A DNA stretch of 64,000 nucleotides from Paenibacillus mangrovi. Its GTDB lineage: Bacteria; Bacillota; Bacilli; Paenibacillales; Paenibacillaceae. This document shows positions 26,488 to 35,363 of this stretch, in pieces. The notes below the pieces were generated by a model that saw only the letters and a program-made list of their open reading frames with translations, was not told the origin of the DNA and searched no databases. Within the stretch, counting starts at the first letter, position 1. Each line of letters begins with the position of its first letter. The stretch covers positions 124,001 to 188,000 of the forward strand of contig NZ_JALIRP010000001.1 of the NCBI RefSeq assembly GCF_022898935.1, in the 5' to 3' direction. Position numbers and translations under genes: made by a program.

Positions 26488-27885
26488 CTAAATCGACTGA
26501 AAGCCAAAATACTTCGCGGCGTTATGATAAGCGATATCCTCCACCATGGATCCAAGGAGCGTCATGTCCTCAGGAGCTTCACCGCGCTGCACCCATTCGC
26601 CGATCAGCTCGCACAGCACCCTGCGGAAGTACTCATGGCGGGTGTACGACAGGAAGCTGCGGGAATCCGTCAGCATGCCGACGAAATGAGCGAGCAGGCT
26701 GTTATCAGCATACAGAGATAACTGCTGGCGCATGCCGTTTCGAGTATCGTTGAACCACCAGCCCGATCCCAGCTGGATTTTGCCTGGCGTGTCTTTTTGG
26801 TAGCAGCCCATGAGTGCCAGCAGGGAAGGATAATCATTGGGATTCAATGAATAGAGAATGGTCTTCGGCAGCCCCTGCGAACTTTCGGCGCGGTCGAGCA
26901 GCTTAGACAACGCTTCGGTCAGCGGCAGATCGTTTAGAGCGTCGTAGCCCGTATCCGGTCCAAGCTGCTTGAACTTCAGCGTATTGTTATTGCGGTAAGC
27001 ATGGATATGCAGCTGCATGGTCCAGTTCTTTTCAGCATAGAAGCCGATCAGCGCTGACAGGAGCTCCGTCCGGTAGATCGTAATTTCTTCTTGGGACAAG
27101 AGTTCGCCCGCCAGCCTTTTCGCAAAAATCTTCTCCACGGCAGCGGAATCACCCGCTTGGTAGCGTAAGGTATCCAGTGCATGGTCGGAAAGTATACAGC
27201 CTTCCTGATGGAAAAAATCCACTCGATCCTTCAAAGCATCTACCAGAGCGGCGTAGGAAGGAACCTGTTTGCCTGCAGCCTGTTCCAGACGCTTAAGCCA
27301 TTCAGTGAAGCCAGGAGCATCGATATTCAGCGCCTTGTCCGGGCGGAATGCAGGCAGCACCTGAAAATCATGCTCCTCAGCTCTTAGAAGCCGATGATAT
27401 TCCAGCGAATCTGCAGGATCATCGGTCGTGCACACGACTTTGACATTGGCATTCTTGATGATATTGCGACGTTGAAACGCAGGAGTGGCGAGCTTCGCAT
27501 TCACTTCCTCCCAAATCCGCGGCGCCGACTCTTCATTTAACAGCTCCTCAATGCCGAAGAACCGGCGCAGCTCCAGGTGCGTCCAGCTATACAGCGGATT
27601 GCCTATCGTCTTAGGGACGGTCACGGCCCATGCGAGGAACTTGTCATAATCGGAAGCATCGCCCGTAATATGGGACTCGGGAATGCCGTTGGCGCGCATC
27701 AGGCGCCACTTGTAATGATCCCCCGAGAGCCAGGCCTCGGTTAGATTGCGGAAATTTTTGTTTTCATATATTTCTTTGGGATCTAGATGGCAGTGATAAT
27801 CGATAATGGGCATGTCTTTGGCATGTTGATGGAAAAGCGTGCGTGCGGTTTCGGTTGATAATAAAAAATCATTGTTTAAGAACAT
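26488..27885 (-). CDS. uxaC: Glucuronate/galacturonate isomerase
   Basis: A 465-residue UxaC. The N-terminal FLNNDFLLSTETARTLFHQHAKDMPIIDYHCHLDPKEIYENK region has the metal-site His-x-His (DYHCHL), and WLSGDHYKWRLMRANG, NPLYSWTHLELRRFFG, MQLHIHAYRNNN and LGSGWWFNDTRNGMRQQL are family hallmarks. It interconverts D-glucuronate/D-fructuronate and D-galacturonate/D-tagaturonate, the first cytoplasmic step of hexuronate breakdown. The second Met (27885) is chosen: AAGGAG lies 8 bp before it but only 2 bp before the first. It follows the LacI gene on the same strand; no other hexuronate gene is in the window. Confidence 0.96.
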   Translation of the reverse strand: MFLNNDFLLSTETARTLFHQHAKDMPIIDYHCHLDPKEIYENKNFRNLTEAWLSGDHYKWRLMRANGIPESHITGDASDYDKFLAWAVTVPKTIGNPLYSWTHLELRRFFGIEELLNEESAPRIWEEVNAKLATPAFQRRNIIKNANVKVVCTTDDPADSLEYHRLLRAEEHDFQVLPAFRPDKALNIDAPGFTEWLKRLEQAAGKQVPSYAALVDALKDRVDFFHQEGCILSDHALDTLRYQAGDSAAVEKIFAKRLAGELLSQEEITIYRTELLSALIGFYAEKNWTMQLHIHAYRNNNTLKFKQLGPDTGYDALNDLPLTEALSKLLDRAESSQGLPKTILYSLNPNDYPSLLALMGCYQKDTPGKIQLGSGWWFNDTRNGMRQQLSLYADNSLLAHFVGMLTDSRSFLSYTRHEYFRRVLCELIGEWVQRGEAPEDMTLLGSMVEDIAYHNAAKYFGFQSI

Positions 27886-27916
27886 ATACATCGCTCCTTT
27901 TTATAAAGTCAAGCAA

Positions 27917-27928
27917 AAATGCACACGT
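27917..27928 (-). promoter_or_regulatory. Putative LacI operator before uxaC
   Basis: AAATGCACACGT, identical over 12 bases to the copy at 29051-29062 upstream of the LacI gene, lies 32 bp before the uxaC start. Two identical copies in front of regulator and enzyme suggest one regulon. Confidence 0.5.
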
Positions 27929-27942
27929 TAACATTTCGATGT

Positions 27943-27967
27943 AAAAAAGAGGAGGCCTCTTTTTTGC
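27943..27967 (-). terminator. Terminator between the LacI gene and uxaC
   Basis: AAAAAAGAGG and CCTCTTTTTT form a symmetric stem with a 3-4-nt loop just after the LacI stop. It implies that uxaC has its own promoter. Confidence 0.7.
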
Positions 27968-27976
27968 CCGAAGGGA

Positions 27977-28972
27977 TCACACGGCAGCTACACTTTGACG
28001 TACCATTAAAGTGGTATTGACAAACAATTGCTGAGGTGGAGTATCCGGGTCTTTCATCAGTTCAATTAGCTTGGTGGTGCCCAGCTTGCTGATATCGGCG
28101 ACGGGTCTGTGAATGGTTGTGAGAGCGGGATTAGTATACCGTGCGAATACAATATCATCAAAACCGATCAGCGACAGCTGCTCTGGAATGGTGATTCCTT
28201 GTGCATAACAGGCATTCATGGCGCCGATCGCCATATCGTCGTTCGCGCAGAACACGATGGAAGGGGGCTCCGGAAGAGCGAGCAGTGAACACATGGCCGT
28301 ATAGCCGCTCTCCACAGCGTAATCACCGGCTGCAAAATATTCCGGAATCAGCGGCAAACGATGTGCAATCAGGCTGTCTATAAAGCCCTGCTTACGTTCT
28401 ATCGACGATTTGAACCCAGCTCTGCCCTCAATGATCGCAAATCGGCTGTGTCCTTGCGAAGCGGCGTAATCGATGGCTTCCATCACGCCTATCCGATCGT
28501 TCGCCACGACATTCATAATGCCGGTATCCTCCAGCTGACGGTTCAATACCACAAGCGGAATGCACATTTTCTTGACGTGATAGATGAAAGCGTTATCCTC
28601 ATCGCTTTGGCTCATGACCAGAATCCCGTCAAAGCGCTGTGGCATGATGGCATCGAAGTGCTGGATGCTGTCAATCCCGTGAACCGTAAGGCTGTAGTTT
28701 TCATCGAGGACATGATGGATCCCTTTAATCGCATCGACGAGAAAACTTGCAGTCGTACCTTGGTCAATACTGGAGAAAAACAATCCGATCGTATACGACT
28801 TTTTCATGACCAGACTTTTGGCGCTGTAATTAGGTATGTAGTTCATTTCTGCCGCAATTTTTTCAATTCGGTCACGGGTTTCCTTTTTGATGAGCGGATT
28901 CCCGTTCAGCGCCCTGGACACCGTAGTGTGGGACACGCCTGCGACGCGTGCAATATCTTTTATTGTAATCAT
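27977..28972 (-). CDS. LacI-family regulator, probable hexuronate repressor
   Basis: A 331-residue LacI/GalR protein beginning MITIKDIARVAGVSHTTVSRALNG (helix-turn-helix) with hinge PNYSAKSLVMKKS and a sugar-binding domain (FDGILVMSQSD, LIGFDDIVFARYTNPALTTI). Start 28972 has GAGG six bases upstream; an ATG 12 bp earlier would overlap that site. It lies upstream of uxaC on the same strand, and both are preceded by the AAATGCACACGT motif, so it likely represses itself and uxaC in the absence of a hexuronate. The effector is inferred. Confidence 0.9.
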   Translation of the reverse strand: MITIKDIARVAGVSHTTVSRALNGNPLIKKETRDRIEKIAAEMNYIPNYSAKSLVMKKSYTIGLFFSSIDQGTTASFLVDAIKGIHHVLDENYSLTVHGIDSIQHFDAIMPQRFDGILVMSQSDEDNAFIYHVKKMCIPLVVLNRQLEDTGIMNVVANDRIGVMEAIDYAASQGHSRFAIIEGRAGFKSSIERKQGFIDSLIAHRLPLIPEYFAAGDYAVESGYTAMCSLLALPEPPSIVFCANDDMAIGAMNACYAQGITIPEQLSLIGFDDIVFARYTNPALTTIHRPVADISKLGTTKLIELMKDPDTPPQQLFVNTTLMVRQSVAAV

Positions 28973-29050
28973 TGTAAACCTCATGTGCGGATGTTGTATG
29001 ACGACTTCAGTTTAAGTTTGTGGTTTTCGGAAGTCAAGGAATTTGATGGA

Positions 29051-29062
29051 AAATGCACACGT
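29051..29062 (-). promoter_or_regulatory. Putative LacI operator before its own gene
   Basis: AAATGCACACGT, second copy of the motif seen before uxaC, 79 bp upstream of the regulator start. The gap 28973-29441 also contains a repeat pair and a cre-like site belonging to the divergent transporter operon. Confidence 0.5.
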
Positions 29063-29236
29063 GAAAAATATTTCAAGACCGGCATGCCGCAAGGTGTGCT
29101 TTTTTTGTGTAAGAATTCCGTCAGGAATGAAATCGCATACATGGCATTTTTGATGTGGGGATGAAATCCAGTGTAAAGGGCCTGTAAAAAAGAATGTGAT
29201 TTTTGTTATTGTCCTTGGAAAGGCCGCAAATTTAAG

Positions 29237-29254
29237 CAAAAATGACATATTTAC
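29237..29254 (+). repeat. Direct repeat copy 1 upstream of the LplB-type operon
   Basis: CAAAAATGACATATTTAC; 17 of 18 bases equal the copy at 29317-29334, exactly 80 bp away. Possibly a regulator-binding site. Confidence 0.5.
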
Positions 29255-29316
29255 AGCCTGACAATTTGGTCTGATATTCATTCCGGCCCAGTCACAGCGC
29301 ACATTCAAGCTCATGC

Positions 29317-29334
29317 CAAAAATGGCATATTTAC
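29317..29334 (+). repeat. Direct repeat copy 2 upstream of the LplB-type operon
   Basis: CAAAAATGGCATATTTAC, second copy; lies about 108 bp before the permease start and 30 bp before the cre-like site. Confidence 0.5.
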
Positions 29335-29364
29335 GTTATTTTCCTGATTAGGATATTTTGTTTG

Positions 29365-29378
29365 TGTAAGCGTTGCCA
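29365..29378 (+). promoter_or_regulatory. cre-like catabolite-repression site
   Basis: TGTAAGCGTTGCCA matches the CcpA consensus TGWAANCGNTNWCA at 13 of 14 positions. It lies 63 bp before the chosen start of the permease gene, suggesting glucose repression of this importer. Confidence 0.6.
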
Positions 29379-29441
29379 AAGGCCATTGACTCTCAAATTT
29401 ATCAGTTAAGGGAATGTCCCTATGAAGAAGGGGTGAATCAT

Positions 29442-30404
29442 GTGGAGGATGCAAAAGCTGCCGTAATAGGCAGTCCGAGGTTGACTCTGGGGAAGAATCG
29501 TAAAGGTATATGGAAAAAAGTCATTCGAAACTGGGAGTTGTATATCTTTATTGCGCCTGCGTTTTTCTATTTTCTGATCTTCTCATACGGGCCGATGTAC
29601 GGCATACAAATCGCCTTTAAAAACTTTATTCCAACGAAAGGAGTTACGGGGAGCCCGTGGGTTGGATTTGACCATTTTCAGCGCTTTTTTGATTCCTACT
29701 ATTTCTGGGATTTAATCTGGAACACGTTGAGTATCAGCTTATATGAACTGGCCGTTGGATTTCCGATTCCGATTATTTTGGCACTCGCCTTCAATGAGGT
29801 CAGAAACGGTTTCTTTAAGAAGCTGGCTCAGACGGTCACTTACGCGCCTCATTTTATTTCCGTCGTTGTCATGGCCGGGATGATCATAACCTTCCTTTCC
29901 CCATCGACAGGGATGATCGTTCACCTCATTGAGGGGCTCGGATTTAATGCACCTGCATTCCTGACCGATCCAAGGTGGTTTAAGACAATGTATGTATTTT
30001 CGGGGGTATGGCAGAGCGCAGGCTGGGGCACGATTATTTACCTGGCGGCGTTATCGGGTGTAGACCCCGGGCTTCACGAAGCTGCGATCATTGACGGTGC
30101 CTCGCGTTTTCAACGTATCCGTCATATCAACATACCAACGATCGTTCCGACGATGACCATTCTGCTCATTCTGAATATGGGAAGCTTGCTCGGCGTCGGA
30201 TTCGAAAAGATTCTACTGCTCCAGAACCCGCTTAACATGGAATCGTCAGATGTCATTTCAACGTTCGTATACCGCTCAGGGCTTGTGGATGCCCAATACA
30301 GCTTTTCGACAGCGATCGGCTTGTTTAACTCCGTGATCAACGCCGCTTTGCTGATTGTCGTGAATCAAATCGTCCGCCGTACAAGCGAAAACAGTTTGTG
30401 GTAG
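29442..30404 (+). CDS. CUT1 ABC permease, LplB-like
   Basis: A 320-residue permease, about six membrane segments, with SYGPMYGIQIAFKNFIPTKG and the EAA loop (EAAIIDGASRFQRIRHINIPTIVP). The frame is open back to a TTG at 29373 that overlaps the cre-like site; GTG 29442, 8 bp after GAAGGGG, is preferred and gives a normal family length. First gene of an lplB-lplC-lipO operon without ATPase, divergent from the uxaC regulator; a hexuronate oligosaccharide is a possible but unproven substrate. Confidence 0.9.
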   Translation: MEDAKAAVIGSPRLTLGKNRKGIWKKVIRNWELYIFIAPAFFYFLIFSYGPMYGIQIAFKNFIPTKGVTGSPWVGFDHFQRFFDSYYFWDLIWNTLSISLYELAVGFPIPIILALAFNEVRNGFFKKLAQTVTYAPHFISVVVMAGMIITFLSPSTGMIVHLIEGLGFNAPAFLTDPRWFKTMYVFSGVWQSAGWGTIIYLAALSGVDPGLHEAAIIDGASRFQRIRHINIPTIVPTMTILLILNMGSLLGVGFEKILLLQNPLNMESSDVISTFVYRSGLVDAQYSFSTAIGLFNSVINAALLIVVNQIVRRTSENSLW

Positions 30405-30419
30405 AAGGGAGTGGGCTAT

Positions 30420-31328
30420 ATGTTATCGGGTGTTAAGGAAACCAGAGGGGATAAGGTATTTCTGATCTGCAATTACATTTACGTATTTCTGGCTTTTCTT
30501 ATTGTGTTCTACCCCTTGGTGTATATTGTCAGCGCATCCATCAGCGATCCGAAGTACGTCGGTTCCGGGGAGATGTGGCTGTGGCCCAAAGGGATTACCT
30601 TTGACGGTTACAAAAGAGTGTTTCAAACCACGAGTATTTGGACCGGTTATGGTAATACGATTGTGTATACCGTGGTAGGAACGGCCATTAATCTGGTCGT
30701 GACACTGCCGGCAGCGTATGCCCTGAGCCGCAGGGATTTTGTAGGACGCACCTTTTTTACTGGCATGTTCATGGTGACTATGTTCTTTGGCGGTGGGCTT
30801 GTACCGACGTATTTGCTCATTAAGAAGCTTGGCATGATCAACACGATGTGGGCGATTGTCATTCCGTCAGCCGCATCGATCTGGAATATTATCGTATCCC
30901 GGACCTTCTTTCAAAGCTCCATTCCGTCGGAGCTGCAGGAAGCGGCTCAAATCGACGGCTGTACCAATATGCGGCTGTTCATCAAAATCATTTTGCCTCT
31001 GTCGATGCCGATTATCGCGGTTATGGCTTTGTTTTACGGGGTCGGCCACTGGAACGGCTACTTCTCGGCGCTTATTTATCTGAATGATGCCGATAAATAT
31101 CCGCTGCAGCTGGTACTGCGCCAGATTTTGGTTCTTCAGGAAATGTCCGCACAGGGTGGAGGAGCAATGAGCGCTGCTACGGCTGAAGCGATGAACAACA
31201 AGGCGGAAATCGCCGCCCTCGTCAGATATGCCGTCATTATTGTCGCAACCATCCCGATCATTGTCATTTATCCGTTCTTTCAGCGTTATTTTGTGCAAGG
31301 TGTCATGATTGGTTCTGTAAAGGGCTGA
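30420..31328 (+). CDS. CUT1 ABC permease, LplC-like
   Basis: A 302-residue permease with VFYPLVYIVSASIS, FFGGGLVPTYLL and EAA loop (EAAQIDGCTNMRLFIKIILPLSMP), ending FFQRYFVQGVMIGSVKG. ATG 30420 is preferred to a GTG at 30411 that directly abuts the AGAAGGGA ribosome site. Sixteen base pairs after the first permease. Confidence 0.93.
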   Translation: MLSGVKETRGDKVFLICNYIYVFLAFLIVFYPLVYIVSASISDPKYVGSGEMWLWPKGITFDGYKRVFQTTSIWTGYGNTIVYTVVGTAINLVVTLPAAYALSRRDFVGRTFFTGMFMVTMFFGGGLVPTYLLIKKLGMINTMWAIVIPSAASIWNIIVSRTFFQSSIPSELQEAAQIDGCTNMRLFIKIILPLSMPIIAVMALFYGVGHWNGYFSALIYLNDADKYPLQLVLRQILVLQEMSAQGGGAMSAATAEAMNNKAEIAALVRYAVIIVATIPIIVIYPFFQRYFVQGVMIGSVKG

Positions 31329-31373
31329 TCTTGCCATAGATCAATAACTTAACTTAAAGAGGGAGTTGTTATC

Positions 31374-32996
31374 ATGAAAAAGATTCGAAAGGCATCATCC
31401 ATTTTACTTTGCCTCACGTTGTCAGCAAGCTTATTAGCGGCCTGCGGTTCGTCCAAAGAAGATGCTGAAGGATCCAAAGGCACAGATTCGGCTTCGGCTT
31501 CAGTAGCAGGGGTTAAAAAAGAAGGTTTTCCGATCGTGGATAAGCCGCTAACGCTCAAGGTCATGTCGCAGGATGCGGGTAAAGCCGATTGGAACAAAAT
31601 GCCTGTATTGCAAGAGATGGAGAAACTATCGGGCATTCATCTGGAGCCGCAGCTTGCGCCGATCGACAGCTTTGCAACGAAGAAAAACCTGGTATTCGCC
31701 AGCGGCGATTTGCCCGATATGTTCTATGCGGCCGACTTGAAGCCAGCGGAACAAGTTACATACGGGACCCAAGGTGTGCTGATTCCACTCGAAAAATATA
31801 TTGATGAGGGGTATGCGCCCAACCTGAAGAAAATCCTTGATGAGCATCCAGATGTGCGCAAGTCGTTTACGACGCCTGACGGCCATATGTATGCGCTCCC
31901 GTTCATCGATACCGGAGCTGTCTGGTACCGCGGTCCGATGTGGTACAACGGCAAGATTCTGAAAGCGCTTAATATTACCGAGCTGCCTAAGACGACGGAA
32001 GAGCTGTACACATTCTTGAAACGTGTTAAAGACGAAGATCCGAACGGGAACGGTAAAAAAGACGAGATTCCTCTGACTTCCGTGAAGCTGGATGATCTGC
32101 GCATGTACTTCTTCGGCTTCTGGGGAATGTACGACGAGAAGATTTATGCTGACAAGGACGGCAAGGTTCACTACTCGCCGCAAGAGGAAGGATATAAGGG
32201 ATATTTGACCTTTATGAACCGTCTCTGGAAGGAGGATCTGCTGGATCACGAAACCTTCTCGCAAACGCCTGAGCAGAAGAAAGCCAAAGGGAATGACAAC
32301 AGGATCGCGTTGTTCAGTGACTATTTCCCTTACTTCACCCTCGGTGGCGAGCCTAGCACGGATAATCCGCTCATGACGCCGGTGGCAAGCGATATTCCGG
32401 GCACTCCGGTTTACGGTAAGCATCCAGGAATGTCTGCCAACGGAACCTTCGCCATTACGAGCAAAAACCCTTCTCCGGAAGCAACGATGCGCTGGATTGA
32501 TTACCTGTACAGCTATGATGGTGCAACACTGTTCAACCAAGGACCTGAAGGCTTGCTGTGGAAATATAAAGACAAGGCAAACCACGTGAAGGAATGGCTG
32601 CCGGTTCCTGGCGGCGGTGACCGGGAGGACTATCGCGGGACGATCACACCGAACTACGGTATCTTGACGCCAGGCGTCAGCGATCCTGAGGTTTCGAAAG
32701 GACTTCGTGAAAGCTTTGCTGATTGGATTGACAAGGAGAACGCGGAAAAGCTTACACCAATCGGCAAAGCACCATTCCCTAACGTTTATTTAACGAACGA
32801 AGAACAAACCGAAGCATCCGCATTGTTTTCCGACCTGGATACTTACGTTCAGCAGATGGAAGCAAAGTTCGTAACGGGTCAAGAGCCTTTGTCTAATTGG
32901 GACAATTACATTGCACAAATCAAAAAGATGGGTGGCGACCGAATCGTTGAGTTGTACCAAGGGGCTTACGATCAATGGAATTCCAGTAAAAAATAA
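31374..32996 (+). CDS. Solute-binding lipoprotein (LipO-like)
   Basis: A 540-residue lipoprotein: signal peptide with lipobox LAAC, acidic/Ser linker and a large binding fold including DPNGNGKKDEIPLTS, the same calcium-loop-like motif as in the 17930-19594 protein. GAGGGAG precedes the ATG. Last gene of the operon; a strong terminator follows. Ligand unknown. Confidence 0.93.
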   Translation: MKKIRKASSILLCLTLSASLLAACGSSKEDAEGSKGTDSASASVAGVKKEGFPIVDKPLTLKVMSQDAGKADWNKMPVLQEMEKLSGIHLEPQLAPIDSFATKKNLVFASGDLPDMFYAADLKPAEQVTYGTQGVLIPLEKYIDEGYAPNLKKILDEHPDVRKSFTTPDGHMYALPFIDTGAVWYRGPMWYNGKILKALNITELPKTTEELYTFLKRVKDEDPNGNGKKDEIPLTSVKLDDLRMYFFGFWGMYDEKIYADKDGKVHYSPQEEGYKGYLTFMNRLWKEDLLDHETFSQTPEQKKAKGNDNRIALFSDYFPYFTLGGEPSTDNPLMTPVASDIPGTPVYGKHPGMSANGTFAITSKNPSPEATMRWIDYLYSYDGATLFNQGPEGLLWKYKDKANHVKEWLPVPGGGDREDYRGTITPNYGILTPGVSDPEVSKGLRESFADWIDKENAEKLTPIGKAPFPNVYLTNEEQTEASALFSDLDTYVQQMEAKFVTGQEPLSNWDNYIAQIKKMGGDRIVELYQGAYDQWNSSKK

Positions 32997-33016
32997 CATT
33001 TGAACGATTTGAACAT

Positions 33017-33063
33017 AGCCAAGCGTAACCCGGTCTTGATCGGGTTACGCTTGGCTTTTTGCA
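33017..33063 (+). terminator. Strong hairpin terminator
   Basis: AGCCAAGCGTAACCCG and its exact complement CGGGTTACGCTTGGCT form a 16-bp perfect stem with an 8-nt loop and a TTTTT tail. Confidence 0.93.
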
Positions 33064-33081
33064 TTATCGTCACAGGAGTGC

Positions 33082-33954
33082 TCATGTCTGCTGAATCAGT
33101 TCCAGGAAATGCTGCGCGGCTGCGGATAAATGATGACCTTTCAGCCAGATCAACCCTGTCGCAGCTGAAAGATGGGCATCCTTTATTTTAAAAGCATGGA
33201 TACCGTTCTCAGGAAGCTGAGCAACCACCGTTTCTGGCACGATGGCTGCGCCAAAACCGGATGATACCAATTGTAGTAATAAGGGGATGTCGGAGCACTC
33301 GGCGATGATGCTCGGTTTGAGATGCTGCGCCGAAAAGGCCATCAGAATGGTATAGTGCACCCCTAAGCCCTCAGTACTTGGGATCATTAGCGGATATTCC
33401 TTCAGATCAGCAAGAGTCACTTCCTCGTCAAATCCAGATGCCGGCTGCGAAGTTATGAAATAAAAGGGCTCGGCCTGCAAAGGGATGACTGAAAAATCGT
33501 CCAGCGCCAAGGGTAATCGAATGATTGCCAGCTCCAGCACACGGTTTTTCACCAATTCACACAGCCGGGAGGATTCGTTCTGCTGGATCTTATATGTAAC
33601 CTGGGGATACCGCGTCTTAAACTGATGGAGCAGTCCTGGCAGCTCTACAGAAGAGAGGGTATTGATCCCTATATTCAGGCTTCCTTTCACGCCATGGCCT
33701 ACCTCTTTTACCTCGGATATTGCTTCATCCATCAGCTGCGTCATTTGTAAAGCATAATGGTATAACGCTTTTCCCGATTCGGTTAATTCCAGAAGCTTCC
33801 CGGTTCTCTCGAGTAAAAGAGTTCCCAGTTCCACTTCCATCGCTTTGAGCTGCTGGCTTAACGGGGGTTGGGACATATGAAGTCTTTGAGCTGCGGCGGA
33901 GATTTTCCGTTCTTCCGCAATAGCAATAAAATAACGAAGTTGCCGGATATCCAT
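33082..33954 (-). CDS. LysR-family regulator of the amidohydrolase pair
   Basis: A 290-residue LysR regulator: helix-turn-helix MDIRQLRYFIAIAEERKISAAAQRLHMSQPPLSQQLKAME, then an effector domain. Divergently transcribed from two tandem amidohydrolase genes across 153 bp that contain an 11-bp-arm inverted repeat, the classical LysR arrangement. It should control those genes; its co-inducer is presumably their substrate or product. Confidence 0.92.
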   Translation of the reverse strand: MDIRQLRYFIAIAEERKISAAAQRLHMSQPPLSQQLKAMEVELGTLLLERTGKLLELTESGKALYHYALQMTQLMDEAISEVKEVGHGVKGSLNIGINTLSSVELPGLLHQFKTRYPQVTYKIQQNESSRLCELVKNRVLELAIIRLPLALDDFSVIPLQAEPFYFITSQPASGFDEEVTLADLKEYPLMIPSTEGLGVHYTILMAFSAQHLKPSIIAECSDIPLLLQLVSSGFGAAIVPETVVAQLPENGIHAFKIKDAHLSAATGLIWLKGHHLSAAAQHFLELIQQT

Positions 33955-33973
33955 GAGTTCGTGTTCCTCCTAG

Positions 33974-34021
33974 TATATGAAAAAGATTATCGAAAGGAAT
34001 ATTTTTAATATTTTTCATATA
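33974..34021. promoter_or_regulatory. Inverted repeat in the LysR/amidohydrolase intergenic region
   Basis: TATATGAAAAA (33974-33984) and TTTTTCATATA (34011-34021) are perfect 11-base inverted arms 26 bp apart, a good candidate for LysR binding. Confidence 0.55.
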
Positions 34022-34107
34022 GACATACCCATGTTAGCATACCTTATACAGAGTTTCAAAAGGCTTACATTTAAGGCGCCCGAAATCGAAAGGAGACAGG
34101 ATGATTT

Positions 34108-35337
34108 ATGCAGGACAACCATTACTGGTTAACCCATGTCCAGTTGGAAACCGGCTATCAGTATGAGAACGGAGTCGTGTCCGGAACAGAAACCGGGATC
34201 TTTCATGTCAGAGTCGAAAACGGAAAATTTTCAGAAATAATATCAGCTGCCACAATCCTTGAGGATTCGCTGCCCAAGTGGAATATGAACGCCAAGCTGA
34301 TGCTTCCGTCTTTTCGGGACATGCATATCCATTTGGACAAAACCTATTATGGAGGGCCATGGAAGGCCCCAACCATTCCGACAAACGGTATTTTTACAAG
34401 ATTTGAAGAAGAGAAAGAGCTGCTTCCCCGGCTGTTGCCGGTGGCAAGAGAACGGGCGGGCAAGCTGATCGAGCTGCTAATCGAAGCTGGTACAACGCGT
34501 ATCCGCAGCCACTGCAATATTGACCCCGTCGTTGGACTCAAAAATTTGGAGGCAACGCTGCAGGCGGTAGAAGACTATCAAGGGAGAGCATCGATTGAAA
34601 TTGTCGCCTTCCCGCAGCATGGATTATTGCGAAGCCAATCTGTTTCACTCATGAGGGAAGCGTTAAAAAACGGTGCTTCGCTAGTTGGAGGAGTCGATCC
34701 GGCTACGGTCGATGGTGATATGGAGAGATCCCTTCAGACCATCATGGAGCTCGCGGTGGAAGCAGATAGCGATATTGATCTGCATCTTCATGATGGCGGG
34801 CATTTAGGCATATTCACGTTCCAGCGGTTGGCTGATTTGGTGGAAGAAGCTGGCTGGCAGGGGCGAGTCACCTTGAGTCATGCGCTTGCACTTGCGGATA
34901 TTTCACCCGAAAAAGCCGCAACTACCGCTGATCGGCTGGCCAGTCTCGGCATATCCATTGCATCTTCCGTTCCGCTTGGCCGGACGATTCCTATTCCGCT
35001 GTTACATGACAGGGGAGTGAAGGTGTCGCTTGGGGATGACAGTATTATGGATCACTGGTCTCCGTTTGGAAAAGGTGACATGCTCGAAAAGGCGGGGATT
35101 TTGGCGGAGCGTTTTAATCTCGCAGATGAACGTGCATTGGGACAAACCCTGGGGGTTATTACCGGAGGAATTACACCGCTGAACCGTGATGGAGAGCAGG
35201 TGTGGCCGCGAATCGGGGATGAAGCAAGTATGGTTTTTGTGGATGCAAGCTGTTCAGCAGAAGCCGTAGCCAGAAGGCCCAAACGTCAGGCGGTCTTTTT
35301 CAAAGGAAATCTCGTCTTTCGGCTCTCTTCGGCCTAA
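34108..35337 (+). CDS. CodA-like amidohydrolase, copy 1
   Basis: A 409-residue metal-dependent amidohydrolase of the cytosine-deaminase-like branch. Motifs in order: HIHLDKTYYGG (metal His-x-His), EIVAFPQHGLLRS, DLHLHDGGH, LSHALALAD (His) and SLGDDSIMDHWSPFGKGDMLE (Asp). They align with CodA, but where CodA has His-Cys-Asp-Glu with catalytic Glu217, this reads His-Leu-His-Asp, so cytosine may not be the substrate. GAAAGGAGACAGG precedes the ATG. First of a tandem pair under LysR control. Confidence 0.85.
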   Translation: MQDNHYWLTHVQLETGYQYENGVVSGTETGIFHVRVENGKFSEIISAATILEDSLPKWNMNAKLMLPSFRDMHIHLDKTYYGGPWKAPTIPTNGIFTRFEEEKELLPRLLPVARERAGKLIELLIEAGTTRIRSHCNIDPVVGLKNLEATLQAVEDYQGRASIEIVAFPQHGLLRSQSVSLMREALKNGASLVGGVDPATVDGDMERSLQTIMELAVEADSDIDLHLHDGGHLGIFTFQRLADLVEEAGWQGRVTLSHALALADISPEKAATTADRLASLGISIASSVPLGRTIPIPLLHDRGVKVSLGDDSIMDHWSPFGKGDMLEKAGILAERFNLADERALGQTLGVITGGITPLNRDGEQVWPRIGDEASMVFVDASCSAEAVARRPKRQAVFFKGNLVFRLSSA

Positions 35338-35363
35338 TCACTAAATCGAAAGGAAGATGAATA

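Noticed and set aside
26187-26753. 188-codon plus-strand frame
   Set aside because: It spans the end of the secreted-protein gene, a terminator and the antisense of uxaC.
28361-29164. 267-codon plus-strand frame
   Set aside because: Mostly antisense to the LacI gene and runs through its operator region.
31626-32585. 319-codon open frame on the minus strand
   Set aside because: Antisense shadow of the binding-protein gene at 31374-32996; arises from codon bias.
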